This document shows positions 1 through 8,867 of a stretch of 64,000 nt of DNA, one piece after another. The DNA lies in contig NZ_JAPZSK010000006.1 in NCBI RefSeq assembly GCF_027531815.1, positions 496,001-560,000 of the forward strand, in the 5' to 3' direction. How positions within the stretch are numbered: the first letter of the stretch is position 1; each line of letters opens with the position of its first letter. Source of the stretch: Gemmatimonas sp. Lineage in GTDB: Bacteria; Gemmatimonadota; Gemmatimonadetes; Gemmatimonadales; Gemmatimonadaceae. The notes under the pieces were generated by a model that made no database searches, was not told the DNA's origin, and saw only the letters and a program-made list of their open reading frames with translations. The position numbers were made by a program, and so were the translations under genes.

Positions 1-1
1 C

Positions 2-430
2 GACGGAACCATGTCCCACCCGCAGGCAGCCGCCACCGGCGACTACTCCGGCGAGGTCGCGCACTTCCTGCCCGACGACGGCGCGCTCGACGTGCTGCAG
101 ACCTCGTTGCGCCTCATGCCGGCCACCAACGTGGCGGCGGTGCTGCTCGCCAGCGACGGCGTGGAGGACCCGTGGTATCCGTTCACCCGCTTCGCCAAGC
201 CCCTGGTGCAGCTGCTTGCCACCGGGCGCCATGCGGAGTCCGACGCCGCCATGCCGGCGTCGCTCGTGCCGGCATGGACCGACTCGGTGCTGGGCGCCGC
301 CGACCCCGTGCACGCCCTGGCCGAATGGCTGGCCTTCGAGAAGCGCGGCGAAAACGACGACCGTACGCTGTGCCTCGCGTACACCGATGCCTTCGTGGCC
401 ACGGCCGGCGTGCGCCCCGCGGGCGCCTGA
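2..430 (+). CDS. PP2C-family Ser/Thr phosphatase, C-terminal part (cut by window start)
   Basis: The reading frame is already open at the first base, so this is the last 142 codons of a longer gene; the ATG at 11 need not be the real start. The segment ASDGVEDPW followed, about 60 residues on, by KRGENDDRTLCL matches the last metal-binding part of PP2C phosphatases (SDG...D and G.xDDxT), which dephosphorylate Ser/Thr residues using two Mn/Mg ions. It ends 2 nt before a kinase-like gene. A PP2C gene directly before a kinase resembles the E. coli yegK-yegI pair, often preceded by a von Willebrand A gene (yegL); that partner would lie outside the window. The family is fairly sure; the role is inferred from context. 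Confidence 0.75.
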   Translation, partial: DGTMSHPQAAATGDYSGEVAHFLPDDGALDVLQTSLRLMPATNVAAVLLASDGVEDPWYPFTRFAKPLVQLLATGRHAESDAAMPASLVPAWTDSVLGAADPVHALAEWLAFEKRGENDDRTLCLAYTDAFVATAGVRPAGA

Positions 431-432
431 TC

Positions 433-1854
433 ATGGGTACCGTGCACTGCCGCCTCACCGACGGGCGCACGCTGCAGCTGGACGATGAACCGGTGGGCAC
501 CGGTGCGGAGAAGCGCGTGTTCCTCACGCGCGATCGACAATTTGCCGTGGGGTTCTACTATGGCACGCTGAGCGACCGGCGCGAACGGGTCGATCGGCTG
601 ACGCGCATTCTGACCAACTACAATCCCACCCTGGCGGCCAACGGCGCGTACTGGTCGCCGTACTTCTGCTGGCCGGTGGGGATGGTGGATGGCGCGCAGG
701 CCATCCCGCTGGCGTTTGCCCAGCGGCAGCAGCTGGTCTGGCCCCCCCTGGCCGTCGTCACCCCCACCTATCGCGGCAACTTCTACTTCAGCGATCGCTT
801 CGGCAGCAAGCAGGAGAAGGAGGTGCGCTGGTTCACCGGCGGCAAGGCCTCGAAGTTCGTGCCGCAAGCGGAAACGGGAACGTTGCTCACGCGCTTGCAG
901 GTGGCGGTGCGGCTCTCGCGGGCCGTGCGGCGGTTGCACATGGCCGGTCTCGCCCACGCAGACCTGTCGAACAAGAACGTGCTGGTCGACCCCAAGGGGG
1001 GCGATGCCTGCATCATCGACATCGATTCACTCGTGGTGCCAGGCGTGGCGCCGCCAAGTGTGCTCGGCACCCCGGGCTACATCGCGCCCGAAGTGCTCGC
1101 GAACAAGGCCCAGCCCAGCATCGCCACCGACAAGCATGCCTTGGCGGTGCTGCTGTATGAACTGCTGCTGCAACGCCATCCGTTGCAGGGCAAGCGCGTC
1201 AACAGCACGCGGTCGGCCGAGGAGGATGAGCAGCTGTCGATGGGGGCACGGGCGCTGTTCATCGAGCACCCCACCGACCGCCGCAATCCGCCGCACACGC
1301 CCATCACCGTCCCCTTCTCCCGACTGGGGCCGCATCTGGCGCAGTGCTTCACCCGTACCTTCGTCGATGGCCTGCACACCCCGGGCAAGCGCGCCGATGC
1401 CGCGGAGTGGGAGGCGGCGCTGTATCGCACGATGCAGCGGCTGCATCCCCTGCCGAGCGGCAAGTGGACGCTCGTGGGCTCGGGGTTGCCCAACGCGTCA
1501 CTCGCCGGCGACGAACGGGTGTCGGGGCCGGTGCTGGTGGCGCATCTGTTGCGCGATACGCCGCAGGGGGTGGTCGACGAGCAGGACCTGTTCGTGCTGT
1601 TTCATCACCTGGCGCTGCATGACTGGCACCTGCGTGTGGGCACGCTCCCCAACGAGAAGGCCGACCGCACCGCCCGTGGGTACGTGGCGCAGCACGCGGG
1701 CAAGTGGTGGATGGTGAACACCAGTGACACCCCGTGGCACGTGGTGGACGGGCCGTCCATCGGCCGCAATGCGTCACTCGAGCTCGTGAGCGGTCTCACG
1801 GTGCGCATCGGCGACGAATTGCCCGCGCGGGTGTTGCGCATCGGTACGCTGTAG
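433..1854 (+). CDS. YegI-like atypical protein kinase
   Basis: A 473-residue protein starting at ATG 433, just after the phosphatase stop. The kinase fold shows as HADLSNKN near residue 175 (catalytic Asp and Mg-binding Asn), IIDIDS near 196 in place of DFG, and TPGYIAPE near 212 (APE motif). The glycine-rich loop is weak (GTGAEKRVF near 24-32), and the expected VAIK lysine reads FAVGFY near 36, so a Lys is not obvious. About 200 residues follow the kinase core with no domain I recognise. With the PP2C gene it probably forms a reversible phosphorylation switch acting on the two membrane proteins downstream, which is inference. It could be a weak or inactive kinase. Confidence 0.75.
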   Translation: MGTVHCRLTDGRTLQLDDEPVGTGAEKRVFLTRDRQFAVGFYYGTLSDRRERVDRLTRILTNYNPTLAANGAYWSPYFCWPVGMVDGAQAIPLAFAQRQQLVWPPLAVVTPTYRGNFYFSDRFGSKQEKEVRWFTGGKASKFVPQAETGTLLTRLQVAVRLSRAVRRLHMAGLAHADLSNKNVLVDPKGGDACIIDIDSLVVPGVAPPSVLGTPGYIAPEVLANKAQPSIATDKHALAVLLYELLLQRHPLQGKRVNSTRSAEEDEQLSMGARALFIEHPTDRRNPPHTPITVPFSRLGPHLAQCFTRTFVDGLHTPGKRADAAEWEAALYRTMQRLHPLPSGKWTLVGSGLPNASLAGDERVSGPVLVAHLLRDTPQGVVDEQDLFVLFHHLALHDWHLRVGTLPNEKADRTARGYVAQHAGKWWMVNTSDTPWHVVDGPSIGRNASLELVSGLTVRIGDELPARVLRIGTL

Positions 1855-1922
1855 GTTGCCGTAGCCCGTCGGGGGCGCCCCGTCGGCGCACCGACGTGGT
1901 GTCCCGTTCGTCTCCCCAGGTC

Positions 1923-3257
1923 ATGTCCACTGCTTCGTCCACCGATGCCTTCGCTCGCGTTTGCGCCGCCCTCGTGACGGTGTGGCCGGGCATGGCGGAT
2001 CCGGCCGCACCAACGCGCGCCGAGGTAGGGCGTGTGCTCGACGAGTGCGGCAGCGACTATCGGCCGCTGGTGGAACTGGTCATCGACCTGGGCCGTGTGG
2101 TGCGCCCGCCGCTGGCGTCGCTGCCGCCGCAGACCGCTGGCTCGTGGGTCCATGCACGGGCGCCGCTGGTGCACCGGCTGGTATCCACGCGCTATCTCCA
2201 GCCCGATGTGGCACGCTGGGCCGTGGACGTCTGGGGGCAGTTGCTTGGCATCGTGCCGTCGAGCGTCGTGGCCCCGCCGGCACTCGAGGCAGCCAGTGCG
2301 CCGGGGGCGACCGCGGCCGCGGGCGCGGCGGCCACCCGGCCTGCCCGTGCAACGGCACCCTCCGCTCACGTCGCCGCGCCTCAGCCACGCGTGCTCACGC
2401 CGCAGCAGGTACCGGCGGCCCTCAAGCAGACGCCAAGCTGGGCCGGCGGCCCGGTGTCCTTCCGGGTAGGGCAGAAGCCCAAGGCCGCCACACTCGCGGC
2501 GATGGCCCAGAGCGGCCGGGTGGTGGTGCGCGGCGCGCCGGTCTCCGGGCCGCGTTTTCAGCCGGCGGAGCGGCGAGCGGCGCTGATTCTGGCAGTGCTG
2601 CTCGTGATGATTACCATCGGGCTGCGCAACGCCTTGCGGAACCGCCCCGATGTCACCACGCCGGTGGCCGCCGTTCCGGTGGCCGCCTTTCCAGTGGCCG
2701 CCGTTCCGGTGGGCGAGGGCGCACCGGCACCTGCCGCCCCTGCCCCCGCCGTGAAAGCGGGCGCGGCAGCGGCAGCAGCGCCTCCGGTGGACACCAACGC
2801 GGAGGCCTCACCGGAAGCGCGCGATCGGCTCGCCATGCCGGGCGGGAACGCCTTCCCGCCCGACCTTCCGGTGCGCGAAACCGGTGTGGCGGGGCGCTAC
2901 GTGGTCAGGCAGCGCGTACGCGATGTGAGCGGCAGCACCAGTTGCGACGCCGTGGCTCAGGCCCTCGCGAGCGGGCGCGAATCGGAGGAGCGCGTGGTGC
3001 ACACGCCCGGAGCGCCCACCTTCGTCCTGAGCACACGGCGCGTGGCAGGAACGCTCGACCGCGACGGCACGTTTGTCTCGGAACCGCGGGCCGGCACCAC
3101 GAACAACGTGAACTGGCGCTTCCAGATGCGCGGCCGGTTCGGGCCGGATGGCTTCACCGGGGAGAGCGTAACTCACACCGATGCCATTCTCCGTTGGGGC
3201 AAGATTCAGACGTGTGTCGTGACTGCCGACCTGACCGGGCGCCGACGCCTGCCGTGA
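1923..3257 (+). CDS. Single-pass membrane protein, paralog of the next gene
   Basis: A 444-residue protein of no family I recognise. ATG 1923 gives the shortest sensible intergenic gap after the kinase. Residues 1-115 form a compact domain containing RYLQPDVARWAVDVW. An Ala/Pro-rich linker follows, then one membrane segment near 219-238 (ALILAVLLVMITIGL). After that comes a low-complexity stretch with three copies of a V-A-A-x-P pentapeptide, then a C-terminal domain from about 321 that begins GVAGRYVVR. The same N-domain, TM, linker and GVAGRY-domain order recurs in the following gene, so the two are tandem paralogs. Position after a phosphatase and a kinase suggests substrates or sensors of that pair, which is inference. 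Confidence 0.7.
   Translation: MSTASSTDAFARVCAALVTVWPGMADPAAPTRAEVGRVLDECGSDYRPLVELVIDLGRVVRPPLASLPPQTAGSWVHARAPLVHRLVSTRYLQPDVARWAVDVWGQLLGIVPSSVVAPPALEAASAPGATAAAGAAATRPARATAPSAHVAAPQPRVLTPQQVPAALKQTPSWAGGPVSFRVGQKPKAATLAAMAQSGRVVVRGAPVSGPRFQPAERRAALILAVLLVMITIGLRNALRNRPDVTTPVAAVPVAAFPVAAVPVGEGAPAPAAPAPAVKAGAAAAAAPPVDTNAEASPEARDRLAMPGGNAFPPDLPVRETGVAGRYVVRQRVRDVSGSTSCDAVAQALASGRESEERVVHTPGAPTFVLSTRRVAGTLDRDGTFVSEPRAGTTNNVNWRFQMRGRFGPDGFTGESVTHTDAILRWGKIQTCVVTADLTGRRRLP
2664..2708 (+). repeat. Three tandem 15-bp units inside a coding region
   Basis: The unit gtggccgccgttccg occurs at 2664-2678, with changes at 2679-2693, and again exactly at 2694-2708. It encodes VAAVP-VAAFP-VAAVP in the extracytoplasmic linker of the membrane protein. 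Length variation here would stay in frame. Confidence 0.9.
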
Positions 3258-3273
3258 GGGGCGCGGGGGCGTG

Positions 3274-5175
3274 ATGGGCTCGCCCCTCGATCCCCGGGTG
3301 CGCATGCGTGATGCGCTGCGCACCCTCGTCGACGAGAGCCCTGCCCACTGGGACGCGCCCTCGCTGTTCGTGCTCCGCAACCGGTTGCTCGATCACACCG
3401 GGAGTGATGCGCGCCCCCTGGCCGAATTCCTCATCGAAGCGCTGCGACGCGGCTGGCGCGACCGGTTGCCGTCGGGCGCGGTGGATACCGGGCGCTTCGA
3501 CGCCATGGTTGCCCCCTTCGTGCTGCAATGGAGCAGCGAACGGTTCGTGCAACCCGAGATGGCCCGGTGGGCGGTGGAGTCGTGGGCGTACGCGTTGCGG
3601 GTCATCGACGAGTCGCAGGTACGCGTGGCCCCGCCCCCCAAGCGCGAGTCCATGGCGGCGATGGCCGCGCGGCTCAACGCCGGTGCGGCGGTCGCGGGCG
3701 CGCAGGCCGCACAGGCGGCGCGGGCCGTGGCCGCCGCCATGGCCGGCACGCCAGCAGCCGCTGCTCCAGGACCGCGTGCGCGCGGCGGCGCCGGAATGGC
3801 CAGCAAAGGGCTCCAGCAGCCCGCTGGAGCCCGCGGAACGCCGCGCAGCACCGTTGCCCCTCCCGCGCGCTTCAATCCGTCCTACACGCCGCGAACGCGC
3901 TCTGGAGGCGGTGGGAGCAGTGTGCCCGCGTGGCTTCCCAAGGCGCTCTTCGCCACCATCTGCGTCATGGCGCTGGGGATCGTGACGCGCGTGGCCGTGG
4001 TCACTGTGACCGGCGATACGCCGGGGGACGAGCTGGTGGCACAGGCCGCGGCGGGCGCCGCGCCCCCCGGTCAGCCGGCGAGGCTCTCCGGCGCGCCGGC
4101 CAACAGCCCGTCGGCGGCAATGTCGGCGCCCATGCCCTCGCTCGAGGACACCGAGGTGACACGTCCGCTCGTCTCCACCGCCGATGTGCCGGGTGAGCCG
4201 GTGAGGCGTTCCGCTGGCCTGTCCCTGCCGGGCGGCGCCGTCGCCACCGGAGCGGGGGGCTTCCCCACCGTGCCCGACCGGCGGCTTCCCACCGGCGCCG
4301 ATCCCACCAGTGCGCGCACCGTGTCACCGGCGCTCACCGGCGGCGTGACGATTCTCGCGCCGGAGAAGCCGGGCGTCCCCTCCATTACGCGCGGGCTGCT
4401 GGCGACCGGCGCCGACAGTGGGCGCATGGTCTTCGTGCAGCCGGCACGTCGCGCCGCCGGCGAAGGGCGTCGCATGCAGACCCCGTCCTCGGCCACGCCC
4501 ATCACCTACGACGAATTGCACTTCGTGAGCGGCGAGACGATGCGCGGGCGGGTGGATGTGGTGCGCGCCGGCACGGTGATCTTCCGCGACATGCGCACGG
4601 GGCTGCGTCACGAGTACCGCAAGGACGACATCGCCGAGATCATCACCGAGTTCGGCACCGTGGTGCGCTTCCGCGCGGAACGCGCCACCGCCACGGCGGC
4701 CCGCGGGCCGGGAAAGCCCCCCACCCTGGGGGCTGCGGGCGCCAGGGCCGCGGAGAGGAGCGCACCCGCGAGCGGGGTGCGTGCCCGCGGCGTGGCGGGC
4801 CGGTATCGCATTCGGTACGCCGCGGCTTCCGCGGTGGGCTCGCCCGAATGCACGCAGGTGTGGACCCGCCCCCCCAACGCCGAGGACATTGCCGTGGTCA
4901 CGCACCTGCCGGGGGCGGACACCCTCGCCGTGGCGTTTCAGGGGGGCGACCTCTTCCCCTCGAACGTGGACCCCGACGGCTACTTCGCCAGCACCTTCCG
5001 CATTGTGCCCGATCAGGCGCGCACCATGACGGCGCTCACGACGCGGTTGAACGGGCGATTCGACGCGGGCGGTGCGCTCGATCTCACGGTGAACATCGTG
5101 TTCTACCGGCGCCTGCGCACGGGCGAAATGACGTGCAACGTGACCGTCAAGGCGGCGGGGCAGCGCGAGAAGTGA
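3274..5175 (+). CDS. Single-pass membrane protein, paralog of the previous gene
   Basis: About 633 residues from ATG 3274 (a GTG at 3271 is possible). The N-terminal domain carries RFVQPEMARWAVESW, matching RYLQPDVARWAVDVW of the gene before. A single membrane segment lies near residues 222-247. A long Pro/Ala/Gly linker leads to a small module near 412-460 (FVSGETMRGRVDVVRAGTV) that resembles an SH3/Sm-like barrel. The C-terminal domain starts GVAGRYRIR near 507, matching GVAGRYVVR in the paralog. The Sm-like module is an insertion not shared with the paralog. No enzyme motif was seen. It ends the + strand module; a palindromic repeat cluster follows. Confidence 0.7.
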   Translation: MGSPLDPRVRMRDALRTLVDESPAHWDAPSLFVLRNRLLDHTGSDARPLAEFLIEALRRGWRDRLPSGAVDTGRFDAMVAPFVLQWSSERFVQPEMARWAVESWAYALRVIDESQVRVAPPPKRESMAAMAARLNAGAAVAGAQAAQAARAVAAAMAGTPAAAAPGPRARGGAGMASKGLQQPAGARGTPRSTVAPPARFNPSYTPRTRSGGGGSSVPAWLPKALFATICVMALGIVTRVAVVTVTGDTPGDELVAQAAAGAAPPGQPARLSGAPANSPSAAMSAPMPSLEDTEVTRPLVSTADVPGEPVRRSAGLSLPGGAVATGAGGFPTVPDRRLPTGADPTSARTVSPALTGGVTILAPEKPGVPSITRGLLATGADSGRMVFVQPARRAAGEGRRMQTPSSATPITYDELHFVSGETMRGRVDVVRAGTVIFRDMRTGLRHEYRKDDIAEIITEFGTVVRFRAERATATAARGPGKPPTLGAAGARAAERSAPASGVRARGVAGRYRIRYAAASAVGSPECTQVWTRPPNAEDIAVVTHLPGADTLAVAFQGGDLFPSNVDPDGYFASTFRIVPDQARTMTALTTRLNGRFDAGGALDLTVNIVFYRRLRTGEMTCNVTVKAAGQREK

Positions 5176-5203
5176 GGGGCGAGACGCGAGCGGTGCGTGG
5201 GAG

Positions 5204-5350
5204 CGTTGAGTCCGCAGGCAACGAGTTGAGCCCGGATCGCCGTGAGAATTGAGCGGCCTCGCGGTGAGAGTTGAGTACCTCAATTCTCGCTGCTGGAACC
5301 CTCAACTCTCACGGCGATCCGGGCTCGACGCTCCGCCTGCCGGCTCAACT
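5204..5350. repeat. Palindromic repeat cluster
   Basis: The region between convergent genes folds onto itself. Bases 5225-5253 and 5301-5329 are inverted copies matching at 27 of 29 positions around the core gagcccggatcgccgtgaga, and weaker complementarity extends the arms to about 5204 and 5350. The loop holds another inverted pair, 5244-5253 gagaattgag and 5279-5288 ctcaattctc. The motif gtgagaRttgag thus occurs four times, twice in each orientation. It may act as a bidirectional terminator or be a REP-type element. Confidence 0.85.
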
Positions 5351-5385
5351 CCCCGGCTCGTCTCTCAGATCGCAGCTCTCAGCTC

Positions 5386-5925
5386 TCAGCGTACCGGCAC
5401 GAAGGGCGGGGCCACGGTCGGTCCCGGTCCCGGCTTCTCCTTGAGCAGGTTGTCGAAGCTTTCGATCTGCGTGGGGCCGAAGCTGGTGATCGTGACCTGC
5501 TGGCGGGTGGCATCATCGTGCAGCACGAGGCGGCCGTCGGTATAGCGCACGAGGCGGAAGGGCGCAGTCGCCCCAACACCGGCGGCCCGGCGGCTGCGGG
5601 TGAGCGCGCGCAGCGCCCCACGCAGGAAGCCGTTGCTGCCGGGCGCCAGCACCACCGCGACCTTGTTGGTCGTGGCGTCGATGACGGTGATGCCCTGATT
5701 GGGTGCATCCTCGAAACGCAGCGACCGTTCGATGAGGACGGTGGTGGGCACTTCGCGGAACGCGCCGAAGCCGAAGAAGCGGGCGGCAATGGCGAGAGCA
5801 AAGACGGTGGCGATGAGGAGCCCCGCCATTTGCAGCGCCGGCTTGGGCACGACGAGCGGTGGGGCGCCCCCTGGACGTTCTCCCGGTTCCGGCTCGAAGA
5901 TGATGCCCGGCTGTTGCTGGTTCAC
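5386..5925 (-). CDS. puhC: Photosynthetic complex assembly protein PuhC
   Basis: A 179-residue inner-membrane protein, the last gene of the bchF-puhC operon. It has a short cytoplasmic N terminus, one membrane helix near residues 33-52 (MAGLLIATVFALAIAARFFG) and a periplasmic domain with the PuhC-type order VLIERSLRFED, ITVIDA, GALRALTRSRR and ITSFGPTQIESFD. PuhC helps assemble and organise the reaction centre-LH1 core in purple bacteria. Only one base separates it from the puhB stop, so translation is probably coupled. Length is normal for the family. Confidence 0.92.
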   Translation of the reverse strand: MNQQQPGIIFEPEPGERPGGAPPLVVPKPALQMAGLLIATVFALAIAARFFGFGAFREVPTTVLIERSLRFEDAPNQGITVIDATTNKVAVVLAPGSNGFLRGALRALTRSRRAAGVGATAPFRLVRYTDGRLVLHDDATRQQVTITSFGPTQIESFDNLLKEKPGPGPTVAPPFVPVR

Positions 5926-5926
5926 G

Positions 5927-6616
5927 CTACACGCTCGCCGGCGAGGGCATGCCCAGTCCGCTGTTCATGCGCTCGGCGGGGCCACTGCGCTCCACCCGCG
6001 TGTCCGCGTCGGCCTCGGCGAAGTCGGCCACGGCGCGCGAGAGAATCTGCGCCACGCGCTGCGGCTCCTCGAGTCCGCGCAACACCGGCTCGGGGTGCGT
6101 GAAGCGGAAGACGCGGCAGTGCGGCCAGAGCGCGATGTACGCAATGCGGCTCCCCTTCTGCAGCGTCATGGTGACCTGCCCGGTGCCATCCTTGAAGGTG
6201 CCGACCCCGGCCGATTCGAGCAGCTTGAAGGGGATATTGATGGACATGGGGAAGGCCATGCCCACGCGCATCACCACGCGGTGGGTGGTGATGGCATACC
6301 ACGACGTGGTGGCGACGGCGCGCGAGAGCCCGAGCGCCGCCAGCATCACGAACGCCGCCAGCGCCACGCGGACCACGGCGCTGGCCACGTACACCTCGCT
6401 CCCCGGCTCGTGCTCGGTGGAGATGGCCCAGAGGGCGAGCATCGCCGCGAAATACGCCGCCACGAGACGCCAGTGGAACACGTGCGTGGCCACCGACTTC
6501 ATGGACGGCGCTCCCTCCCACAGCAACCGCTCGCCGTCGGGGAGCGGGTGCGGCACGCCACGAATGTATTGTGGCGCCGCTGGCGCCGTTGGCGTGCCGC
6601 CTTCCAACTGGCTCAT
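5927..6616 (-). CDS. puhB: Photosynthetic complex assembly protein PuhB
   Basis: A 229-residue membrane protein with the PuhB signature at the start (LPDGERLLWEGAPS near 26-39), two to three membrane segments (residues about 52-70 and 83-115) and a bPH2-like domain (WYAITTHRVVMR, then INIPFKLLES). The C terminus has FTHPEPVLRGLEEP. PuhB is a dimeric reaction-centre assembly factor acting on the H subunit. It starts 2 nt after the puhA(Hc) stop and ends 1 nt before puhC, matching the conserved puhABC order. Confidence 0.93.
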   Translation of the reverse strand: MSQLEGGTPTAPAAPQYIRGVPHPLPDGERLLWEGAPSMKSVATHVFHWRLVAAYFAAMLALWAISTEHEPGSEVYVASAVVRVALAAFVMLAALGLSRAVATTSWYAITTHRVVMRVGMAFPMSINIPFKLLESAGVGTFKDGTGQVTMTLQKGSRIAYIALWPHCRVFRFTHPEPVLRGLEEPQRVAQILSRAVADFAEADADTRVERSGPAERMNSGLGMPSPASV

Positions 6617-6618
6617 AA

Positions 6619-7164
6619 TCAGATGATCGGCTGCGAGCGTTCGGCGAACGCGTACATGTGACCACCGGCGTAGTACGCGCCGATACGATCTTCCTCGAGC
6701 AGCGTGATCTGGTCGTCACGCTTGGTGGCCGGCACGTTGGCGAACTGGGCGGCAGTGATCGACTTCACCAGCAGCTTGTCGTTGCCCCAGAGGCCGAGGT
6801 TGGGCCACTGTACGTATCCGACCGGCAACAGCACCCGCCGCTCGGCGTTGGCGAGCTGCACTTCGTAATACGAGACCTGCGGCTCCGAGCGGTTCACCCA
6901 CAGGTCGATCACCGTGCCGGCCACCTGCTTGTCGGCGGCGATCACGGGAAGCCCGCGCGGATCGGGATCGCCCTTGGCCACCGAGTAGGTGGGATCGAGG
7001 CGCATCGGCACGATCTTGGGCGAACCATGATACGTGAGATCGGGTTCGTCGCGGCGATCAGTGGCCCACGCGGCCGGCCCGACCCCGTCGATCATCGGGT
7101 CACCCGTGGGCACGATGGGCGAGCCGTTGTAATTGTCGGCTGGTACGAACTTGACGTCGGACAT
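6619..7164 (-). CDS. puhA: Reaction-centre H subunit, cytoplasmic part (Hc)
   Basis: A 181-residue protein matching the cytoplasmic beta-barrel part of PuhA: YNGSPIVPTGDPM and GVGPAAWATDRRDEPDL near the start, then RGLPVIAADKQVAGTVIDLWVNRSEP, and finally ITLLEEDRIGAYYAGGHMY. It lacks the N-terminal transmembrane helix of normal PuhA (about 250 residues); that helix is encoded by the gene immediately upstream. The start at 7164 overlaps the upstream stop by one base (TGATG), so the halves are translationally coupled. From memory, the published Gemmatimonas phototrophica photosystem contains H as two chains, Ht and Hc. The H subunit caps the L/M core and controls proton delivery to QB. Confidence 0.93.
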   Translation of the reverse strand: MSDVKFVPADNYNGSPIVPTGDPMIDGVGPAAWATDRRDEPDLTYHGSPKIVPMRLDPTYSVAKGDPDPRGLPVIAADKQVAGTVIDLWVNRSEPQVSYYEVQLANAERRVLLPVGYVQWPNLGLWGNDKLLVKSITAAQFANVPATKRDDQITLLEEDRIGAYYAGGHMYAFAERSQPII

Positions 7165-7364
7165 CAGTGCGCGCCCTCGCTGTGATCGCGGTGGATGTAG
7201 GTCTTCTTCGCGCCGGGCTTCGGCCACCCTTCACGCGGCCCCTGCGGCGACTCGAGCGGATAGCCCTCGCGCTTGTCTTCGCGGCGGAGATAGATGATCA
7301 GGCCGAAGAAGAACAGCCAGAACGCATACAGCGCGATCTGGGCACCATCGATGTACTCCATCAT
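7164..7364 (-). CDS. puhA: Reaction-centre H subunit, transmembrane part (Ht)
   Basis: A 66-residue protein with one N-terminal membrane helix (residues about 8-26, [16 protein letters not shown]) followed by [12 protein letters not shown], the classic sequence just after the helix of PuhA. It ends before the globular H domain, which is a separate gene starting on the next base. Start at 7364 (two adjacent Met codons); the frame is open further upstream into lhaA, but that part has no H similarity. It anchors the cytoplasmic H domain to the L/M core. Confidence 0.9.
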   Translation of the reverse strand: MMEYIDGAQIALYAFWLFFFGLIIYLRREDKREGYPLESPQGPREGWPKPGAKKTYIHRDHSEGAH

Positions 7365-7393
7365 GAGACGGCTCCGGTGCGGAGGGTTACCGA

Positions 7394-8839
7394 TCAGGCC
7401 GGAATATCGGCGAGACCGAATGAACGACGGGAATTTACAGCATCCTGAACCGGCTCGCGCCGGAGCAGGGAGAACAACGGAATGAGCGTCGCCAGCAGCA
7501 CGACGACTTCCGTGAGGTACACCATGGTATAGGGCGCGGCAGGACTCGTGATGCCGGCCCCCAGCGCCCCCCGGCTTACCAGGTGGGACAGCCAATCCTT
7601 GGCGATGCCGCTCACGGCGAAAGACAGGCCCTCCGCGGTGGCGAACACCGCCCCCCACGCGCCCAGCGCGATGCCGTGCTGCGACGCATCACGGATGTTC
7701 ATGGCGTAGGACAGCGTCCCCACCCCGAACAACCCTTCCCCGAAACCGATCATCATGACGCCGACGCGGAAAAGAAACGCCGACTTGGCGAGGCTGGCGG
7801 CCGCAATGAGGGCAAACCCCAGAATGCCCACGATCGCCCCGTGCGACGCCAGCTTGATGGGATCGGTGTTGGCCCGCATGACGTTGGCCGACCAGGCGAA
7901 GGCAATGACCGCGCCGAAGGCCATGATGGCCGTGAGCGCCGTCGTTTCGGCCACGGTGAACTTGAGGATTTCCCCGCCGTACGGCTCGAGCAGCACGTCC
8001 TGCAGGTTGAAGGCAAAGAACCCGAGCCCCGACGCCAGCAGCAGGCGCACGGCCTGGCCCCCTTCGCTGAAGGTACGCCAGGCATCGCGGAACATCGGTC
8101 GCCGTTCCCCCTTCTGGTACTCCACGACCCCACGCACCCGCACTTCCTGCTTCCAGAGCGAGAAGGCGTTGCACACCACCGTGAAGACCGCCGTGCCCTG
8201 AATGACCTGGATGAGCGTGAACGGCGTGAAGTTCTGCAGCAGCCGTTCCAGCACCAGAGCGCTTACCAGCGTCCCCATGAGCATCATGAGGTACATGAGC
8301 GCAATGACGCGCGGCCGCTTGTCCTCGTCGACGATATCGGTGGCCAGCGCCAGCCCCGCCGTCTGCGTGGTGTGGGCACCGGCGCCGACAAGCAGAAAGG
8401 CCAGGCCGGTCCCGGCATAGGCCACCCACAGCGGGGCGCGGCCGCCCCCTTCCGACAGCACGAGCAGCGCGAAGGGCATGATGGCCAACCCGCCAAACTG
8501 CATCTGTGTGCCCAACCACAGATAGGGTACCCGCTTCCACCCCAGAATGCTCTTGTGCGTATCCGACTTGAAGCCGACCAGGGCACGGAAGGGCGCGACG
8601 AGCAGCGGAATGGCGAGCATGATCGCCACCAGCGACGCGGGCACCCCGAGTTCGAGGATCATCACGCGGTTGAGCGTGCCCACGAACAGCGTCTGCACCA
8701 TGCCCACCGACAGCTGGAACAGCGACAGCCGCAGGAGGCGGGACAGCGGGACGTCGTTCGTGGCCACGTCGGCGAACGGCAGGTACTGGCTGCCCACGTT
8801 GCGCCAGACATTGACGATCCGATCGGATGCGGACGCCAT
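7394..8839 (-). CDS. lhaA: LhaA-type light-harvesting assembly carrier (BCD/PucC family MFS)
   Basis: A 481-residue, about 12-helix membrane protein of the PucC/LhaA (BCD) branch of the major facilitator superfamily. Typical segments are [35 protein letters not shown] near 102-113, [17 protein letters not shown] and [17 protein letters not shown]. LhaA is needed for LH1 assembly, perhaps delivering bacteriochlorophyll. It sits directly before puhA as in purple bacteria, but here acsF and a small gene separate it from bchM. ATG 8839 is preferred over the GTG at 8842. Confidence 0.92.
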   Translation of the reverse strand: MASASDRIVNVWRNVGSQYLPFADVATNDVPLSRLLRLSLFQLSVGMVQTLFVGTLNRVMILELGVPASLVAIMLAIPLLVAPFRALVGFKSDTHKSILGWKRVPYLWLGTQMQFGGLAIMPFALLVLSEGGGRAPLWVAYAGTGLAFLLVGAGAHTTQTAGLALATDIVDEDKRPRVIALMYLMMLMGTLVSALVLERLLQNFTPFTLIQVIQGTAVFTVVCNAFSLWKQEVRVRGVVEYQKGERRPMFRDAWRTFSEGGQAVRLLLASGLGFFAFNLQDVLLEPYGGEILKFTVAETTALTAIMAFGAVIAFAWSANVMRANTDPIKLASHGAIVGILGFALIAAASLAKSAFLFRVGVMMIGFGEGLFGVGTLSYAMNIRDASQHGIALGAWGAVFATAEGLSFAVSGIAKDWLSHLVSRGALGAGITSPAAPYTMVYLTEVVVLLATLIPLFSLLRREPVQDAVNSRRSFGLADIPA

Positions 8840-8867
8840 CACGCCACTCCCGGTGTGCGCACCGACA

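Noticed and set aside
6619-7364. Reading the split puhA as a sequencing frameshift
   Set aside because: The junction is a clean TGATG stop-start, each half has proper ends, and the two-chain H subunit is known in this group as far as I recall.
7365-7658. Upstream extension of the Ht gene into lhaA
   Set aside because: The extra 98 codons overlap lhaA in another frame and do not resemble PuhA; the Met codons at 7364 and 7361 fit the family start.
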